Assembly (NCBI RefSeq): GCF_031755915.1 | Contig: NC_083383.1 | Location: 2,856,001-2,920,000, forward strand | DNA length: 64,000 bases | Origin: Ziziphus jujuba | Taxonomy: Eukaryota; Streptophyta; Magnoliopsida; Rosales; Rhamnaceae | Direction: 5' to 3' | In this document: positions 32,419 through 43,505 of the stretch, in pieces | How the letters are laid out: the number at the start of each line of letters is the position of its first letter | How positions within the stretch are numbered: position 1 is the first letter of the stretch | Made by a program: the position numbers and the translations under genes | Notes under the pieces: model-generated | The model's database searches: none | What the model was told of the DNA's origin: nothing | The model's input: only the letters and a program-made list of their open reading frames with translations

Positions 32419-32780
32419 AAAGTGTGCTTGGTAATGTTTTCATAGCTACAATAAAGTCTTGCCCAGAAAAAAGCAAAAAGAAAAAACACTAAGCAACGGG
32501 TTCTACAAGAAACTACGACGTATTCCTTTTATAAAAAATAAAATTAAATAAAATAAGCATTCCAGTGCTTCTCCGATAAGTGCTGTAGGATAAAAAATTA
32601 AAATTAAAAAAAAAAGTCAGCGCATTTATTAAAATATCAAAAATACTAAAAATAACTTAAAAAATGCTTTTTAATGCTATAATCGAACATTCTACCGCTT
32701 CTGTTTGACACAAGTGCTACCAAAAATTAGTGCTACAGAAAATAAATACCAATAAAAATGCACTACCCAAACAAACCTTT
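32419..32780. mobile_element. Possible small non-autonomous DNA transposon (MITE)
   Basis: The left side reads AAAGTGTGCTTGGTAATG. The right side is close to its reverse complement once one or two gaps are allowed (CACTACCCAAACAAACCTTT). The 360-bp interior is AT-rich, non-coding, and has several AGTGCT-like motifs in both directions. The 'GTGxTTGGTA ... CCAAACA' end pattern is common in plant MITEs. No convincing target-site duplication is seen, because the left flank is an ATTT repeat. This is a tentative call. Confidence 0.35.
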
Positions 32781-33049
32781 ATTTTCCTGTATATTCAATT
32801 TCATCCATTCACTTCCCTGACTCTGCCCCAGATTTAAACTCGAGATTTTAAACACCCTACATTAGAAAATATAAAAAGTCCTAAGTTATCCAAAAATCCT
32901 TAATATGGAATATGATTATGGACAACTAAATGGACAAAAATATCGTGCATCTTGCATCCGTTTACTGATTTACCTCCAAACTTAAAAGCTGATACGAAAA
33001 ACACAATAACCCAGCTTCAAAATGGAAAAGCACAACATCCAGCAACATC

Positions 33050-36002
33050 TCAGGCAGAGTTTCCATTGCAGCCCCCAGCTTGATCACCTTCTAAAAGTTC
33101 ATTCACACAGAATTCATGCAAGTTTTCGTACATTGTTTTCCATTGCTGAACCATTTGCATGAATCTCTTGCAATCAAGCTTTAGTCTCTCCCTCTCCATT
33201 TCAGCAGCGGCAGAACCTTGTTGCTGAAGATATGGATAAACTAGGTTATAAAAAGGTTTTAGGCACTCGGAGAATCACTTTCTTCATGCCCAACAGTTGC
33301 ATGATTAAAAATATAAGTAAAATCGCACAACAACACAAGCAAGTTAACATACAAGCACCTATACACTCCATATGTGTATGACAACACTGGCACAGAAAAA
33401 AAAAACATTAAATGAAGCTATGTTAACCTGAAGTTCTTTGATTTGATTATTAATGACATGAGAACTTTGATAAAACGCATCCATAGATTCACTGCAAGTT
33501 GGCTGGAGGCCAATAACAGCCTTAAAATCTGCATCCCCATCTGTGGAATTATCATACTTTTCCAAAGGAGGTGGCAATAATGACCCGTGCCTTCTGGAGG
33601 AGACTTGCATATTTGGATTAATATGAAAATTGTTGTAGAATTGTTGCCTAACAACAAGAATATTATTGACAGGACCTGCATAATATAGTGAAAACATTAA
33701 AATGCAATACCCCAAATTGGGGAAAGAAGACACAATCCAACAAAAAGATTATGCAAGCAAGATAGCAATAATTCAGATAGCATGAAAAACCTTTTGCATG
33801 TTTGAACATGCGAACAATGTTATGAGTCCTAGCATCCCAAACTCGAACCATGCCATCTTCTGAACCAGAGATCAATAAATTTCCAGTTGTACCATAGGCT
33901 AAGCAAGTAACTGCGTTGCTGTTAAACAATCAGAGTATCATGTTATGAGTTGAAATATAATAATATTTGTGTACTAGAGATGCATTTTCTGGTAGTCACA
34001 ACTAAATGAAGGTTCACAGGATAAAAGTATAACAGAAGGTTACCATAATTAATAATTTGCAAGGAAATGCTTGTTAAGACAGACAAACAAACCTGTGATT
34101 CGAAAATGCACCAATGATATGCAACCCATAACTGTTGTTAAATGTGCTTTCAGCACTAAGTGCAGCAACATATATCTTGCCATCTCTGCCACCAGCATAA
34201 AAGACTCGTTCACCAGGGTCCAATGCTATTGCATTAATTATTGAAGGGAACACAACATTTCTCAATAATTTTCCTTTCGACAAGCTCCAGACCTAAAAAC
34301 ATTCAGCTAAATGAAAACTACCATCCAAGTTTCGATAAAAACAGAAAGCACATAACAGACAATCAGTGATTTTAAAGATATATTACTATTTAAAAAGAAA
34401 AATACACAGCAGCATAACACAAATAGACCAACAGAGCCATGCAGACACACACTATAGATAATAGAATGAAGAAAAATATAAGGAACAGTATATCAAACCA
34501 ATAGAAAAGTTAATGAGAACCATTAAATACTCTTTTTCCAGAAGCCATGTCGCTGAAAGAAACAACAGAAAGGACTAATCCTGACATAAATTTTCGAAAA
34601 AAAATTAGAAAAATAAATTCTTGGTACAAAGATTAGTAAGCCAAAGGCTATAATGCACTTGAAACAAAAACCAACATTTTTCAGGAAAAGAAAAATATTT
34701 TATGATAGGAATACATCAAATTATCCAAGAGTACAGAAGAAAACATTCAAGTGTATGAAATGAAAGGTTAATATAACAAATTGATGATTAAATGTTATTT
34801 AAAACTCTTCTTCATAAATCTTTCATTGAACCACAACAAAAGAAAAGTAAAAGAAAAGCTTTTTAGTTAAAGAACCAGAATATTTGGTACAGTGAGTCCG
34901 GCATTCCAGTGACAAATTACTATAGCAAAGAAAAAAGAGTTAAAATGAAGAGGTGGTGGGGGAGAGCGACAGATAGGATTGGATGAATTGGAACAGATGA
35001 ATAATTTTACACAAGATGGATCACCAAAGTTGTTAATCATAGCCCACTTAATTATCAAAACATGTTGAAAAGAAATTTCATTCCAAACTAGAAGATCGGA
35101 TGTCCCACGGAGCAAAAATTACCTTAGTTAACAATCAACAAAAAGACAAGAATCCTCATCGTGAAAAACATTCATGGTATTTTCTCAGTAATTAGTATGA
35201 CGACATTTACCACATGTCTTACAACTTACAGTGATGGCTAACCACCTGAGGTTTTAATTTAATTGGTCATCAAGGCAATATGATCAGTCAGTTAGGACAT
35301 CAATAAGATACCATATGGAACGTATAATTTACTCATATGGAACGTATAATTTACTAAAGACAGCGCCAAACCTTACACGTTCGATCATGTGAAGCCGACA
35401 CTATAATTGCATTGACGCTTCCATAGCCGGCAACAACATCTGTAACACAAAGCGTATGCTCTGAAAAGCTATGCATATATGGAGTACTTGCTTGTTGTAT
35501 GCTGTAAGCATCAAATGTCCTGAATCACAAATGGCAGGATATGTTGCATTTTTAGTTAGCAACTTAAAATGGAAGACCGCATAGAAAATTCAAGCTAGAC
35601 GATAAAAAATAACATACATTAAAAGTGACCAAACTTTAACGCCTCCATCCTCTGATCCGGAAATTAGTAGCGAGTCATCATCAGAAAATACCAAGCATGT
35701 AACAGCCCTATAATGAGCATGCCATTTCTTAAGCAGCCTACCACTAACAACCTAAATCACACATATCTAGGTTTAGCATTTCATTAAATACAAAATTCCA
35801 AAATTCAATTTATGTTATAAATTCAAAATTAATTTAGAAAAAGAAAAAGTGCAAGCAAGCAATTTCACCTCCCACAAGTAAATACTCCCAGACGATCCAC
35901 CACCAACGACATACGTGCCTTCACGGTTAGCAGCAAGCGGTTTTATCTGCTCTGCAGGGAAGCTCTTGACTTCAACTTGAGGCTGTCCAGCAAAGTTCAA
36001 AA

Positions 36003-36037
<35 letters not shown>

Positions 36038-36299
36038 GGTGCTTATTAATAGAGGCAATTGTACAAACAGCTTAGATGCAAAAGCAAAAGAGGACCTTAG
36101 ACCAGGACCAGTAGAGAACAGAGCCTGAAGAGGCCGAAGTATCACGGAGCTGAGACGAGGCAATGAAGCGTCCGCCAACGCATACGAGGCCATGAGGCGG
36201 AGAGGCGCAGGACTTGTAACGGAGCTGCTCTGCGCCGGTTTGTAGATTCCAGCAGCCGATACCGCCGTCGATGGAAGACGACGCCACCACCAACTCCAT
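33050..36299 (-). CDS. RID3: WD40-repeat protein RID3 (WDR18/Ipi3 homologue)
   Basis: ROOT INITIATION DEFECTIVE 3 is the plant relative of Ipi3/WDR18, part of the Rix1-type complex needed for ITS2 processing and pre-60S ribosome maturation; in Arabidopsis it affects meristem and root formation. Eight exons join to 449 codons: 36299-36096, 35982-35869, 35751-35618, 35519-35372, 34292-34093, 33918-33791, 33675-33428 and 33223-33050. The start MELVVASSSIDGGIGCWNLQ matches known RID3 N-termini. WD blades are visible as LLISGSEDGGVKVWSL, IIVSASHDRTCKVWSL, VFYAGGRDGKIYVAAL and LLISGSEDGMVRVWDA. The tail has the Ipi3-type LLPPPLEKYD and an alpha-helical segment (IKELQQQGSAAAEMERERLK). An in-frame ATG at 36308 would add three residues. 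Intron 4 is long (about 1.1 kb) and has a 22-bp tandem repeat. A transposon starts about 430 bp upstream of the start codon. Confidence 0.92.
35312..35355 (+). repeat. 22-bp tandem duplication in RID3 intron 4
   Basis: CATATGGAACGTATAATTTA plus CT occurs twice without a gap (35312-35333 and 35334-35355), both copies identical. It lies within about 20 bases of the exon 4 donor at 35371 but does not include it. Confidence 0.95.
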
Positions 36300-36724
36300 T
36301 GCTATCAACTGAATTCGGGAAGGTCTGTAGGACTTTGGGAGCAGCAGCAGAGTTCTTTTTTTTGTTATTTCCGAGCGTTACGAGCGTTCTTCTATCAGTC
36401 TGCGTAACTGAAAAGTTTCTATGTCTTTGTTTTTTTATTTTTTTTTTGGTTTTTTGGTTAGGGTTTTATTTCAAATAGCGCAGCGCGTGTAACCGGTTTG
36501 AGCAACTTTGCGCGCCGTTAATGCCGCTATTTATTTTATTTTAATTTTTTTATTTCTTTTTAGTAGTGGGGTTTATATATATTTTTTCTTGTTCATAAGG
36601 AAAAAAAAAGAAAAATAAAAAGGAAACTATATAATCTAATTCCTATCGTAGAACTCTGAACTCTAAAATATAGAATGTCTGTTTCAAAAGATATATATAT
36701 TTATATATATATATATATATATAA
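36300..36724. promoter_or_regulatory. RID3 upstream region, cut short by the transposon
   Basis: Only about 430 bp lie between the RID3 start codon and the left end of the transposon. The segment next to RID3 is GC-richer and holds the 5' UTR and presumably the core promoter. From about 36540 it becomes AT-rich and ends in TA repeats that adjoin the element. Anything regulatory further upstream of RID3 has been pushed about 6.8 kb away. Confidence 0.55.
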
Positions 36725-36732
36725 GGGAATTA

Positions 36733-37889
36733 CTATGAAATGAGATTTCTCACACGGTATGGAGTGAGATGCCGTTACTCTTAACTCCCGTTTGATTTGC
36801 ACTGTACATTTATTTTGGAAAAAAAAAAAAAGACTTGCTGTTGCTTTGCCTGGGTTAAATGAAACGGAGCGTGGCACCTATTTTCAAAAAAAAAAAAAAA
36901 AAAAAAAAACAGAACACGAAACTGCAGAGAAGATAAGCTCCCACACCTCCAGCTCCAGATCCAGAATCCCTAAACCAGCAGCTCAAGCTCACTCTCGTTC
37001 TTCTCTGCCGCCAGCGTGCTCCTCTCTGCCGCCCAACGCCTCCAGCAGCCACCCCGCACCTCCAGCAACACAGTCGCTTTCAGGTTCGTTCCTTCTCTTC
37101 CTCTCTCATTCTGCGATTTTTGGGTATTACCTCTGCTATATTTTATTTTCTGATTGTAATTTTAATAAGACTATACTAGAGTTGGTTTTATAAATTTGTC
37201 CAGGTATGATGCATTATTGTATTTCTGTTCTAAGTAATTGGGATATGGAACTGCATAAAAGTTTTTCTGTCCTGTAGGTTGGGCGTCTCAACTGCATTCA
37301 AATATTGTGCATCTCTTGTTAGTAATGTAATGAGGGACGTTTATAAATTTTTTCTGCATGGAATTTTATGAAAATTCTTTTTTATGACCTAGCAATTCTT
37401 CAAATATCAAATCTAATCATGGGGACCATGTGGTTTGCATTCTGCTTGTCTTCACATCAACGTTGCTGTTGCAACAATTTTTTTTGAGTTGCATTGCTGC
37501 TTATTGTTGTAGTCTTGTGTTGAACAAAATAGTCTTCTGCATCTTGCTTGGTGCAAAATAATGTCGGATTATACATGAATGCAAAAGAATGTTTGATAAT
37601 TGCTGTGAATATAATTGATGCATTTATTGTACGGTTGTTTTTCCATTTTTGTGAGTATAACAGTTCAAGTACAGAGATCTGTGGGCAAATGGTCTATAAG
37701 ATGGGTATAAGCTCCTTGTTGATTTTGAATATAGGTCATTTTATAATGTGAAGTGATTGCTGTTAAGTTGGACAATAGTATATAGAAATTTAGGTGTTTC
37801 TGTATTTGTATTATATTCTAGCCCCTTCATTTGAGGAGCTAGTTTAATGATTTGGTCCTGGTGTTGCTGGTTATGTTTTCAGTTTAACT
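36733..37889 (+). repeat. Left terminal inverted repeat of the MULE
   Basis: About 1.16 kb that pairs with the right TIR in inverted orientation. It starts CTATGAAATGAGATTTC and ends near GGTTATGTTTTCAGTTTAA. It includes the probable promoter and non-coding first exon of the transposase: a donor CAG/GTTCGT lies at 37083/37084 and a matching acceptor at 38238, five bases before the start codon. It retains a 128-bp segment (37313-37440) that is missing from the right copy. A long A run lies at about 36886-36909. Confidence 0.9.
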
Positions 37890-38242
37890 ATGAAAATTAA
37901 ACTCAAATTCACCAGCCATGCATGTTATTTGAAATCTAATATTCATTAAATCTCATAATCTTAAATGTACGGTGTATGGTTTTTACGTGAAAGGTAGGAA
38001 ATAAAAACTTGTTTCTTGTGAATTCAGTCATATACATACATGGATATGCATTTGACAATTGGTGTGACATTTACTGTACGGAATTTTTAATGTCATATTA
38101 GTTTGGTTCATATAATTCTATGTGAATGTTTTGGTTCTTGACTATAGTTATTTTCTTTGCTTTTTGGATTTTTCTGCCATTGTATTTCTTGAACAGACAT
38201 AGAGCTATGTGAATGACATAAGCTAAATTTGGTTGCAGCAAT

Positions 38243-40721
38243 ATGTCAGACGACACTGGAACTCATTTGTACACTCCACAAGTTGTAGAACAAAAAAAGC
38301 CAAATGTTAAACAAGAATTTCAAACAATTGAAGAGGCTTTTCAATTTTACAATGCATATGCAAGAGAATGTGGATTTAGTGCAAGAATGAGTACTAGTAA
38401 GAGAAAAAAAGGAACAAATGAGCTAATATGGAAACAGTTTGTGTGTTTTAAGGAAGGAGAGACAAATGAACATTATCAGAAGAAAGAAAAACATACAGTT
38501 CAAAGATCTGGTGAAAGGAATCGAGGATTAGTTCGAGTTGGCTGCAAAGCTAAGATGACAGTGGTTAAGAGTCAAACAGGACCAAATTGGATTGTTAGTC
38601 AATTTGTAGAAGAGCATAACCATGCACTTGCTAGTCCAAGCAAGATACATTTGTTAAGATCTCATAGAGTTGTATCAGCTGCAAAAAGAGGTTTGAGCCA
38701 ACAGTTATCAGAAGCAAATATTCCAATGTGTCAACAAATAAGGGTGCTAGAAATAGAAGCTGGTGGTCCTCAAAATATCGGATGTGTTGAGAAAGATATA
38801 AGGACCTATGGACAGAGGGTGAGAGATGAACAAAAAGATAATGATGCAGAATTGTTAATTGAATTTTTTTCTTCTGAGGAAGAAAAAAATCCAACCTTTT
38901 ACTTTAAGTATGAACTTGATGAAGAAAGCAGGCTTGTTAGATGCTTCTGGGCAGATCCTTTTGCAAGGAGATCGTATCATTTCTTTGGTGATGTAGTAGT
39001 GTTTGACACAACTTACAACACGAATAAATACGATATGATATTTGCTCCATTGGCAAGAGTAAACCATCATGGTCAGACTGTTATTTTTGGATGTGCTTTG
39101 TTGAGTGGTGAAACAACCGAATCTTTTATTTGGTTATTCAATCAATTGTTGGATGCAATGCCGAGGGGTGCACCTCAGGTGATTATTACGGATCAAGATC
39201 CTGCAATGACGAAGGCCATTGCTCAAGTTCTTCCATCAACTTGTCATCGATACTGTATCTGGCATATTTTGAATAAATTTGCGGAGAAGATAAATACAAT
39301 GGTTTATCGGGATAACTATCATTGGTTCAAAAATATAATTTGTAACTCGGAGACTATTGAAGAGTTTGAGACTAGTTGGGCTGAGTTGTTGAAGAATAGT
39401 AATTTGGGAGATAATACATGGTTGCGCCAAATGTATGAAATCCGCAACAAGTGGGTTCCTGTTTATTTTAATCATATATTCAATGCAGGAATGTTGAGCA
39501 GTCAAAGAGCAGAAAATTCACATGCATTTTTCAAAAGGTACATCTCAAACAAAAATTCATTGATGGACTTTATTGTACGTTTTAATAGAACTATTAATCA
39601 TCAAAGACATGATGAGTTAGTTGCAGATCATATTGATGTGAATGAGCAACCAAAGTTGAAAACTATGTGCCCAATGGAGACTCAAATGGTGAAAATTTAC
39701 ACAAAGAGAAATTTTATAATTTTTCAAGGTGAGTTATTTGAAAGTTCTGCGTATTTCTTAAGTTGCACGTTTGAGGATGATGAGTCTATGTTTTATAGTG
39801 TACGGAAGGCTAGTAGAAGTTGCTCATCAAGGAATAGACAGCTTAAATATAATAAACTTTCAGATTCTGTGTCATGCAGTTGTAGGCTATTTAACTTTAA
39901 TGGAATTCCATGTAGACATATATTAGCCTACTTTCGAATTAAACAAGTCATGTTTTTGCCAAGCGAATACATTCTTAGGAGATGGACAAAAAGTGCAAAA
40001 ATTGGTGAAGTGTGGGATAACAATGGTCAAGAAATGAAAGACCATGACGATATGTCATTGGTGACTAGGCATGCAAGTTTATCTCGAGCTTGTTCTAATT
40101 TAATTGATGATGCATCTCTTACAGTTGAGGGTACCAAATTTATTTTAAATGAGATTGAATTGCTACGTGGTAAAATTAAAAAAATGAATGGTGATGGAAT
40201 GACAATGCCAGAAACAACTAGCAAAAGAAGTACAAAAGAGCTTCCAAGTATTAATAATCCGTCACATGTACGATCAAAAGGATGTGGGAAAAGATTTAAA
40301 AATCCAAAAGAGATGTTAGTTTCAAAATCACGCCTTTGTCGAGAATGTGGACTTCGTGGACAGCAACACAATAAGAGGAATTGTCCTCGGTTGCAAGAAA
40401 GGTAAATTATGAGATTCTCTCTTAGATATATATATATATATATATATTAAGCAAAAAATAATTTTATATATGTAAGATAATTTTATTTATATAATTTTTC
40501 AGCTTTGTAATATATATTTTATTTTTTTTATCATATAGATCTACAATGAATGACCAAGACATCAATTCCAATTCGGCAAGTGAAGATGATGACTTAACTT
40601 CTCATGCTGGTAATTTCTTCTATATGACTAGACATAAACTTTTTATTATGCTGGTAATTTGAATCCTCATAATGTTATTTTTATTGTAGGATCAAATTTA
40701 CATGGTGCAAAAAGATCATAA
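38243..40721 (+). CDS. FAR1-type Mutator-like transposase
   Basis: Predicted DDE transposase of the MULE superfamily, close to the FHY3/FAR1-related sequence proteins. Three coding exons (38243-40401, 40539-40609, 40690-40721) join to 753 codons; ending at the first in-frame stop instead would give 720. An N-terminal FAR1 DNA-binding domain covers about 30-130, with Cys/His ligands around KQFVCFKEG, RVGCKAKM and VEEHNHAL. The catalytic core shows Asp255 in VVVFDTTYNTNKYD, Asp317 in VIITDQDPAMTKAI, the CHRYCIWHI motif at 334-342, and Glu424 in SSQRAENSHAFF. A SWIM zinc finger follows (CSCRLFNFNGIPCRHI; C545, C547, C557, H559), then a CX2CX6HX4C knuckle at 699-714. No stop or frameshift interrupts it. 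Its flanking TIRs argue for a true transposase rather than a domesticated FRS gene. Confidence 0.92.
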
Positions 40722-41286
40722 TTGTCATATCGTGGAAGCTGTGTGACCATGAAGATTGATAGGAGATTATGAATATTAATATGAATTTGAAAGCTGGTTG
40801 TATGAAAACTATGTGTAATGTATGAGAACTATGTGTAATTTGGTCACTTTGATTATTTAAACATATGCTGGTTTTTGGACCTATGTGTAATGTGTCACAT
40901 TTTGTAGTTTTTAAAGCAACTTCTGTAGAATTATTCATATTCAAATTATAATTATATTTTTATTATTATATATTGAAATCTGAAAAATATAAAAGTTAGT
41001 TCATCTTATTATATAAAAACTGATTTTTCATATACATATATATTGATAGTAAGCATTTGTTTGTGGAAACTAAGTTATATAGCTTTTATATTTTTCGGCT
41101 CATAAACTATGTTATGTAATTGTTTGTTTGTTTTTAAAATAAAAGTTGCTATTTGATTGCCAGTGTATGACCGTTCAATAATTTTTACACATATCAAATA
41201 CAATTTTTACACATTGCTTCAAATTCCTCTAATAATTGTCAAACATACTTTCAAGTACAAATTATTACATATCATTTCTAATAAAT
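40722..41286. other. Intergenic middle of the MULE, between convergent genes
   Basis: An AT-rich stretch that should contain both 3' UTRs. A short imperfect repeat (AACTATGTGTAAT) occurs at about 40808 and 40828. No reading frame of note. Confidence 0.6.
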
Positions 41287-41730
41287 CTACATATTCTTAT
41301 AAAAATAACAAATTGATATGGTAGCTATAACAATGACAGTTAGAAATCTCCAGTCATAGTCGCTTTTCCTTTGATGCTGCTGCTTTTCTGTCAAGATTTT
41401 AAGTAGACCCTTGGCAGTATAATTCAACTCCCTTACATTATTATTTAGACTAACCATTTCATTAATCAACATTTCTGTCTCCGTTTTGTTCATGTTTCCA
41501 TGTGTACGATGTATTTCATCATCCCATACAAACTTTCCACAATATTTACCATCCTGCATAACATTCATATGGTGAATAAATAATTGATCGACTAATTTCA
41601 TAACACAATATCATATATAATTTTTATATTTACCTTATTATTATAGCATTTCCAAAATTTTCTATTTGGATTTTTTTTCGGAACGAGATATCTGCAATTT
41701 CATATAACCACCACAAGCATACTTTTGTTG
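41287..41730 (-). pseudogene. GRF-type zinc-finger protein gene in the MULE, frameshifted in this copy
   Basis: Two exons are recognisable. Exon A (41730-41634) encodes ACGGYMKLQISRSE, then, after a one-base frame change, NPNRKFWKCYNNK. Exon B (41553-41287) encodes DGKYCGKFVWDDE, a coiled-coil segment, and a C-terminal hydrophobic tail FLTVIVIATISICYF ending at TAG. This is the GRF zinc-finger layout (CxCG ... NPxRxFxxC ... CxxFxWxDE), with the helix and membrane tail usual in plant GRF proteins. The frame break lies in an A8 run (T8 at 41671-41678 on the plus strand). With seven A, exon A would be 96 nt and phase 0 at both ends. The first Cys of CxCG also reads Tyr. The acceptor is before 41730 and no start codon lies in frame in exon A, so an upstream exon, perhaps within the right TIR, is needed; I could not place it. 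Function in the element is unknown. Confidence 0.75.
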
Positions 41731-42478
41731 CTAAGCACTTTCATTTATACTGGATGTTGACATATCATCAAAGTCCAGGTTACCTGCCACTTTATCGAAA
41801 AAAGGAAGCCTCAAAGTCATTAAAGTTGCTAACAAAGAGGAGCCTGTGTGATCAACAACCAATGCAGTACAAGTTACCAGCTAATTTTATCAGTCAAGGG
41901 GATACCAATTTACATATCATCATGGGGCAAGATTGAAGATCCAGTAGCAAAAAAAAAAAAAAAAAAAAAACAAGAATATAAGTTAAGTAATATAGCGTAA
42001 ATATGCAACAGATATGACATGGTACTGCATGCCAATATACATCATTCAACTGCAGAACTGATGGGCATTCATTCTCATATCATGCTGCATATTGCTAACT
42101 AAAACACACTGGAAGTAAAAAGAGTTAAAAACTAGAGAAAACTTCAAACAAAACTACGAGAAAGTTCAAAAACCGAAGAGATCAGATAATCATTATCATT
42201 GAAATACACCATATTACATCAACCATGCAAGTAAAACTGGGCGTCAGAAGCTATCATCACATCTCCCGTCATTCCAGGTGAATCAAATTAACCATAAACA
42301 AAAACAGAAAATATGTATCAAAGGAATTAAAGAATTAATAAGAAAACTAAATAGAAATTATTTGCTCAAAAGTAACTGGGGTCAGATAAAAATGTCAATC
42401 CGCACCTTGCAACAGTAGTTGAAAAGAAAAAAACATAACCTGCAGAAAAACCCTTTTAGACAAATTAAACAACAATTA

Positions 42479-43505
42479 TAATTAAACTAAAAACATAACC
42501 AGCAACACCAGGACCAAATCATTAAACTAGCTCCTCAAATGAAGGGGGTAGAACATAATACAAATACAGAAACACCTAAATTTCTATATACTATTATCCA
42601 ACTTAACAGCAATCACTTCACATTATAAAATGACCTATATTCAAAATCAACAAGAAGCTTATACCCAACGCATAGACCATTCGCCCATAGATCTCTGTAC
42701 TTGAACTGTTATACTCACACAGATGGAAAAACAACCATACAATAAATGCATCAATTATATTCACTGCAATTATCAAACATTTTTTTGCATTCATGTATAA
42801 TCCGACATTATTTTGCACCAAGTAAGCTGCAGAAGACTATTTTGTTCAACACAAGACTACAACAATAAGCAGCAATGCAGCTCAAAAAAAATTGTTGCAA
42901 CAACAAAGCTGATGTGAAGAGAAGCAGAATGCACAATATTTGAATGCAGTTGAGACGCCCAACCTACAGGACAGAAAAACTTTTATGCAGTTCCATATCT
43001 CAATTACTTAGAACAGAAATACAGTAATGCATCATACCTGGACAAATTTATAAAACCAACTCTAGTATAGTCTTATTAAAATTACAATCAGAAAATAAAA
43101 TATAGCAGAGGTGATACCCAAAAATCGCAGAATGAGAGAGGAAGAGAAGGAACGAACCTGAAAGCGGCTGTGTTGCTAGAGGTGCGAGGTGGCTGCTGGA
43201 GGTGTTGGGCGGCAGAGAGGAGCAAGCTGGCGACAGAGAAGAACGAGAGTGAGCTTGAGCTGTTGCTGGTTTAGGGATTCTGGATCTGGAGCTGGTGGTG
43301 CGGGAGCTTCTCTTCTCTGCAGTTTCATGTTTTGTTTTTTTTTTTTTTGTTTTTTGAAAATAGGTGCCACGCTCCGTTTCATTTAACCCAAGCAAAGCAA
43401 CAGCAAGTTTTTTTTTTTTTCAAAATAAATGTACAGTGCAAATCAAACGGGAGTTAAAAGTAATGGCATCTCACTCCATACCGTATGAGAAATCTCACTT
43501 CATAG
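42479..43505 (-). repeat. Right terminal inverted repeat of the MULE
   Basis: About 1.03 kb, the inverted partner of 36733-37889, with scattered substitutions and a 128-bp deletion at about 42929-42933 between two TGCAT copies. It keeps the same CAG/GTTCGT splice donor in minus orientation (43158/43157), so transcripts starting here would run leftwards into the GRF gene. Confidence 0.9.

Larger units (their letters stand above)
27128..33049. other. 5.9-kb spacer; no gene seen except a possible MITE
   Basis: The right flank of HECATE (27128-27480) should be its promoter; it starts with (TG)n(TA)n and is purine-rich. The rest is AT-rich, with a TA tract near 28948, a purine-rich tract at about 30745-30800 and a (TC)n run at 31397-31430. 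A possible MITE lies at 32419-32780. The segment from about 33000 should be the RID3 3' UTR. No open frame here has family features. Confidence 0.55.
36733..43505. mobile_element. Mutator-like element (MULE) with long TIRs and two convergent genes
   Basis: An element of about 6.8 kb bounded by long terminal inverted repeats: left about 36733-37889, right about 42479-43505. It encodes a FAR1-type MULE transposase on the plus strand (38243-40721) and a GRF zinc-finger gene on the minus strand (41730-41287), converging on the middle. The outermost bases that clearly pair are CTATGAAATGAGATTTCTCA at 36733 on the left and its near-complement ending at 43505 on the right; a weaker match extends about 8 bp further out, towards GGGAATTA on the left. 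Both flanks are TA repeats, so the usual 8-11 bp target duplication cannot be recognised. The transposase frame is open and the TIRs are highly similar, so insertion is probably recent. Whether it is still mobile is unknown. Confidence 0.9.

Noticed and set aside
37548..37751. Open frame on the plus strand, mirrored at 42618-42821 on the minus strand, as a possible small MULE protein
   Set aside because: The two frames exist because the TIRs are copies of each other; the predicted peptide has no signature and the frame lies in the leader-intron region.
38243..40405. Interpretation as a domesticated FHY3/FAR1-related host gene
   Set aside because: The gene is bracketed by highly similar 1-kb inverted repeats and keeps all catalytic residues, which fits an autonomous transposon better.
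41754..41936. Open frame on the plus strand inside the MULE
   Set aside because: It is antisense to the region upstream of the GRF exons, short, and shows no family features.
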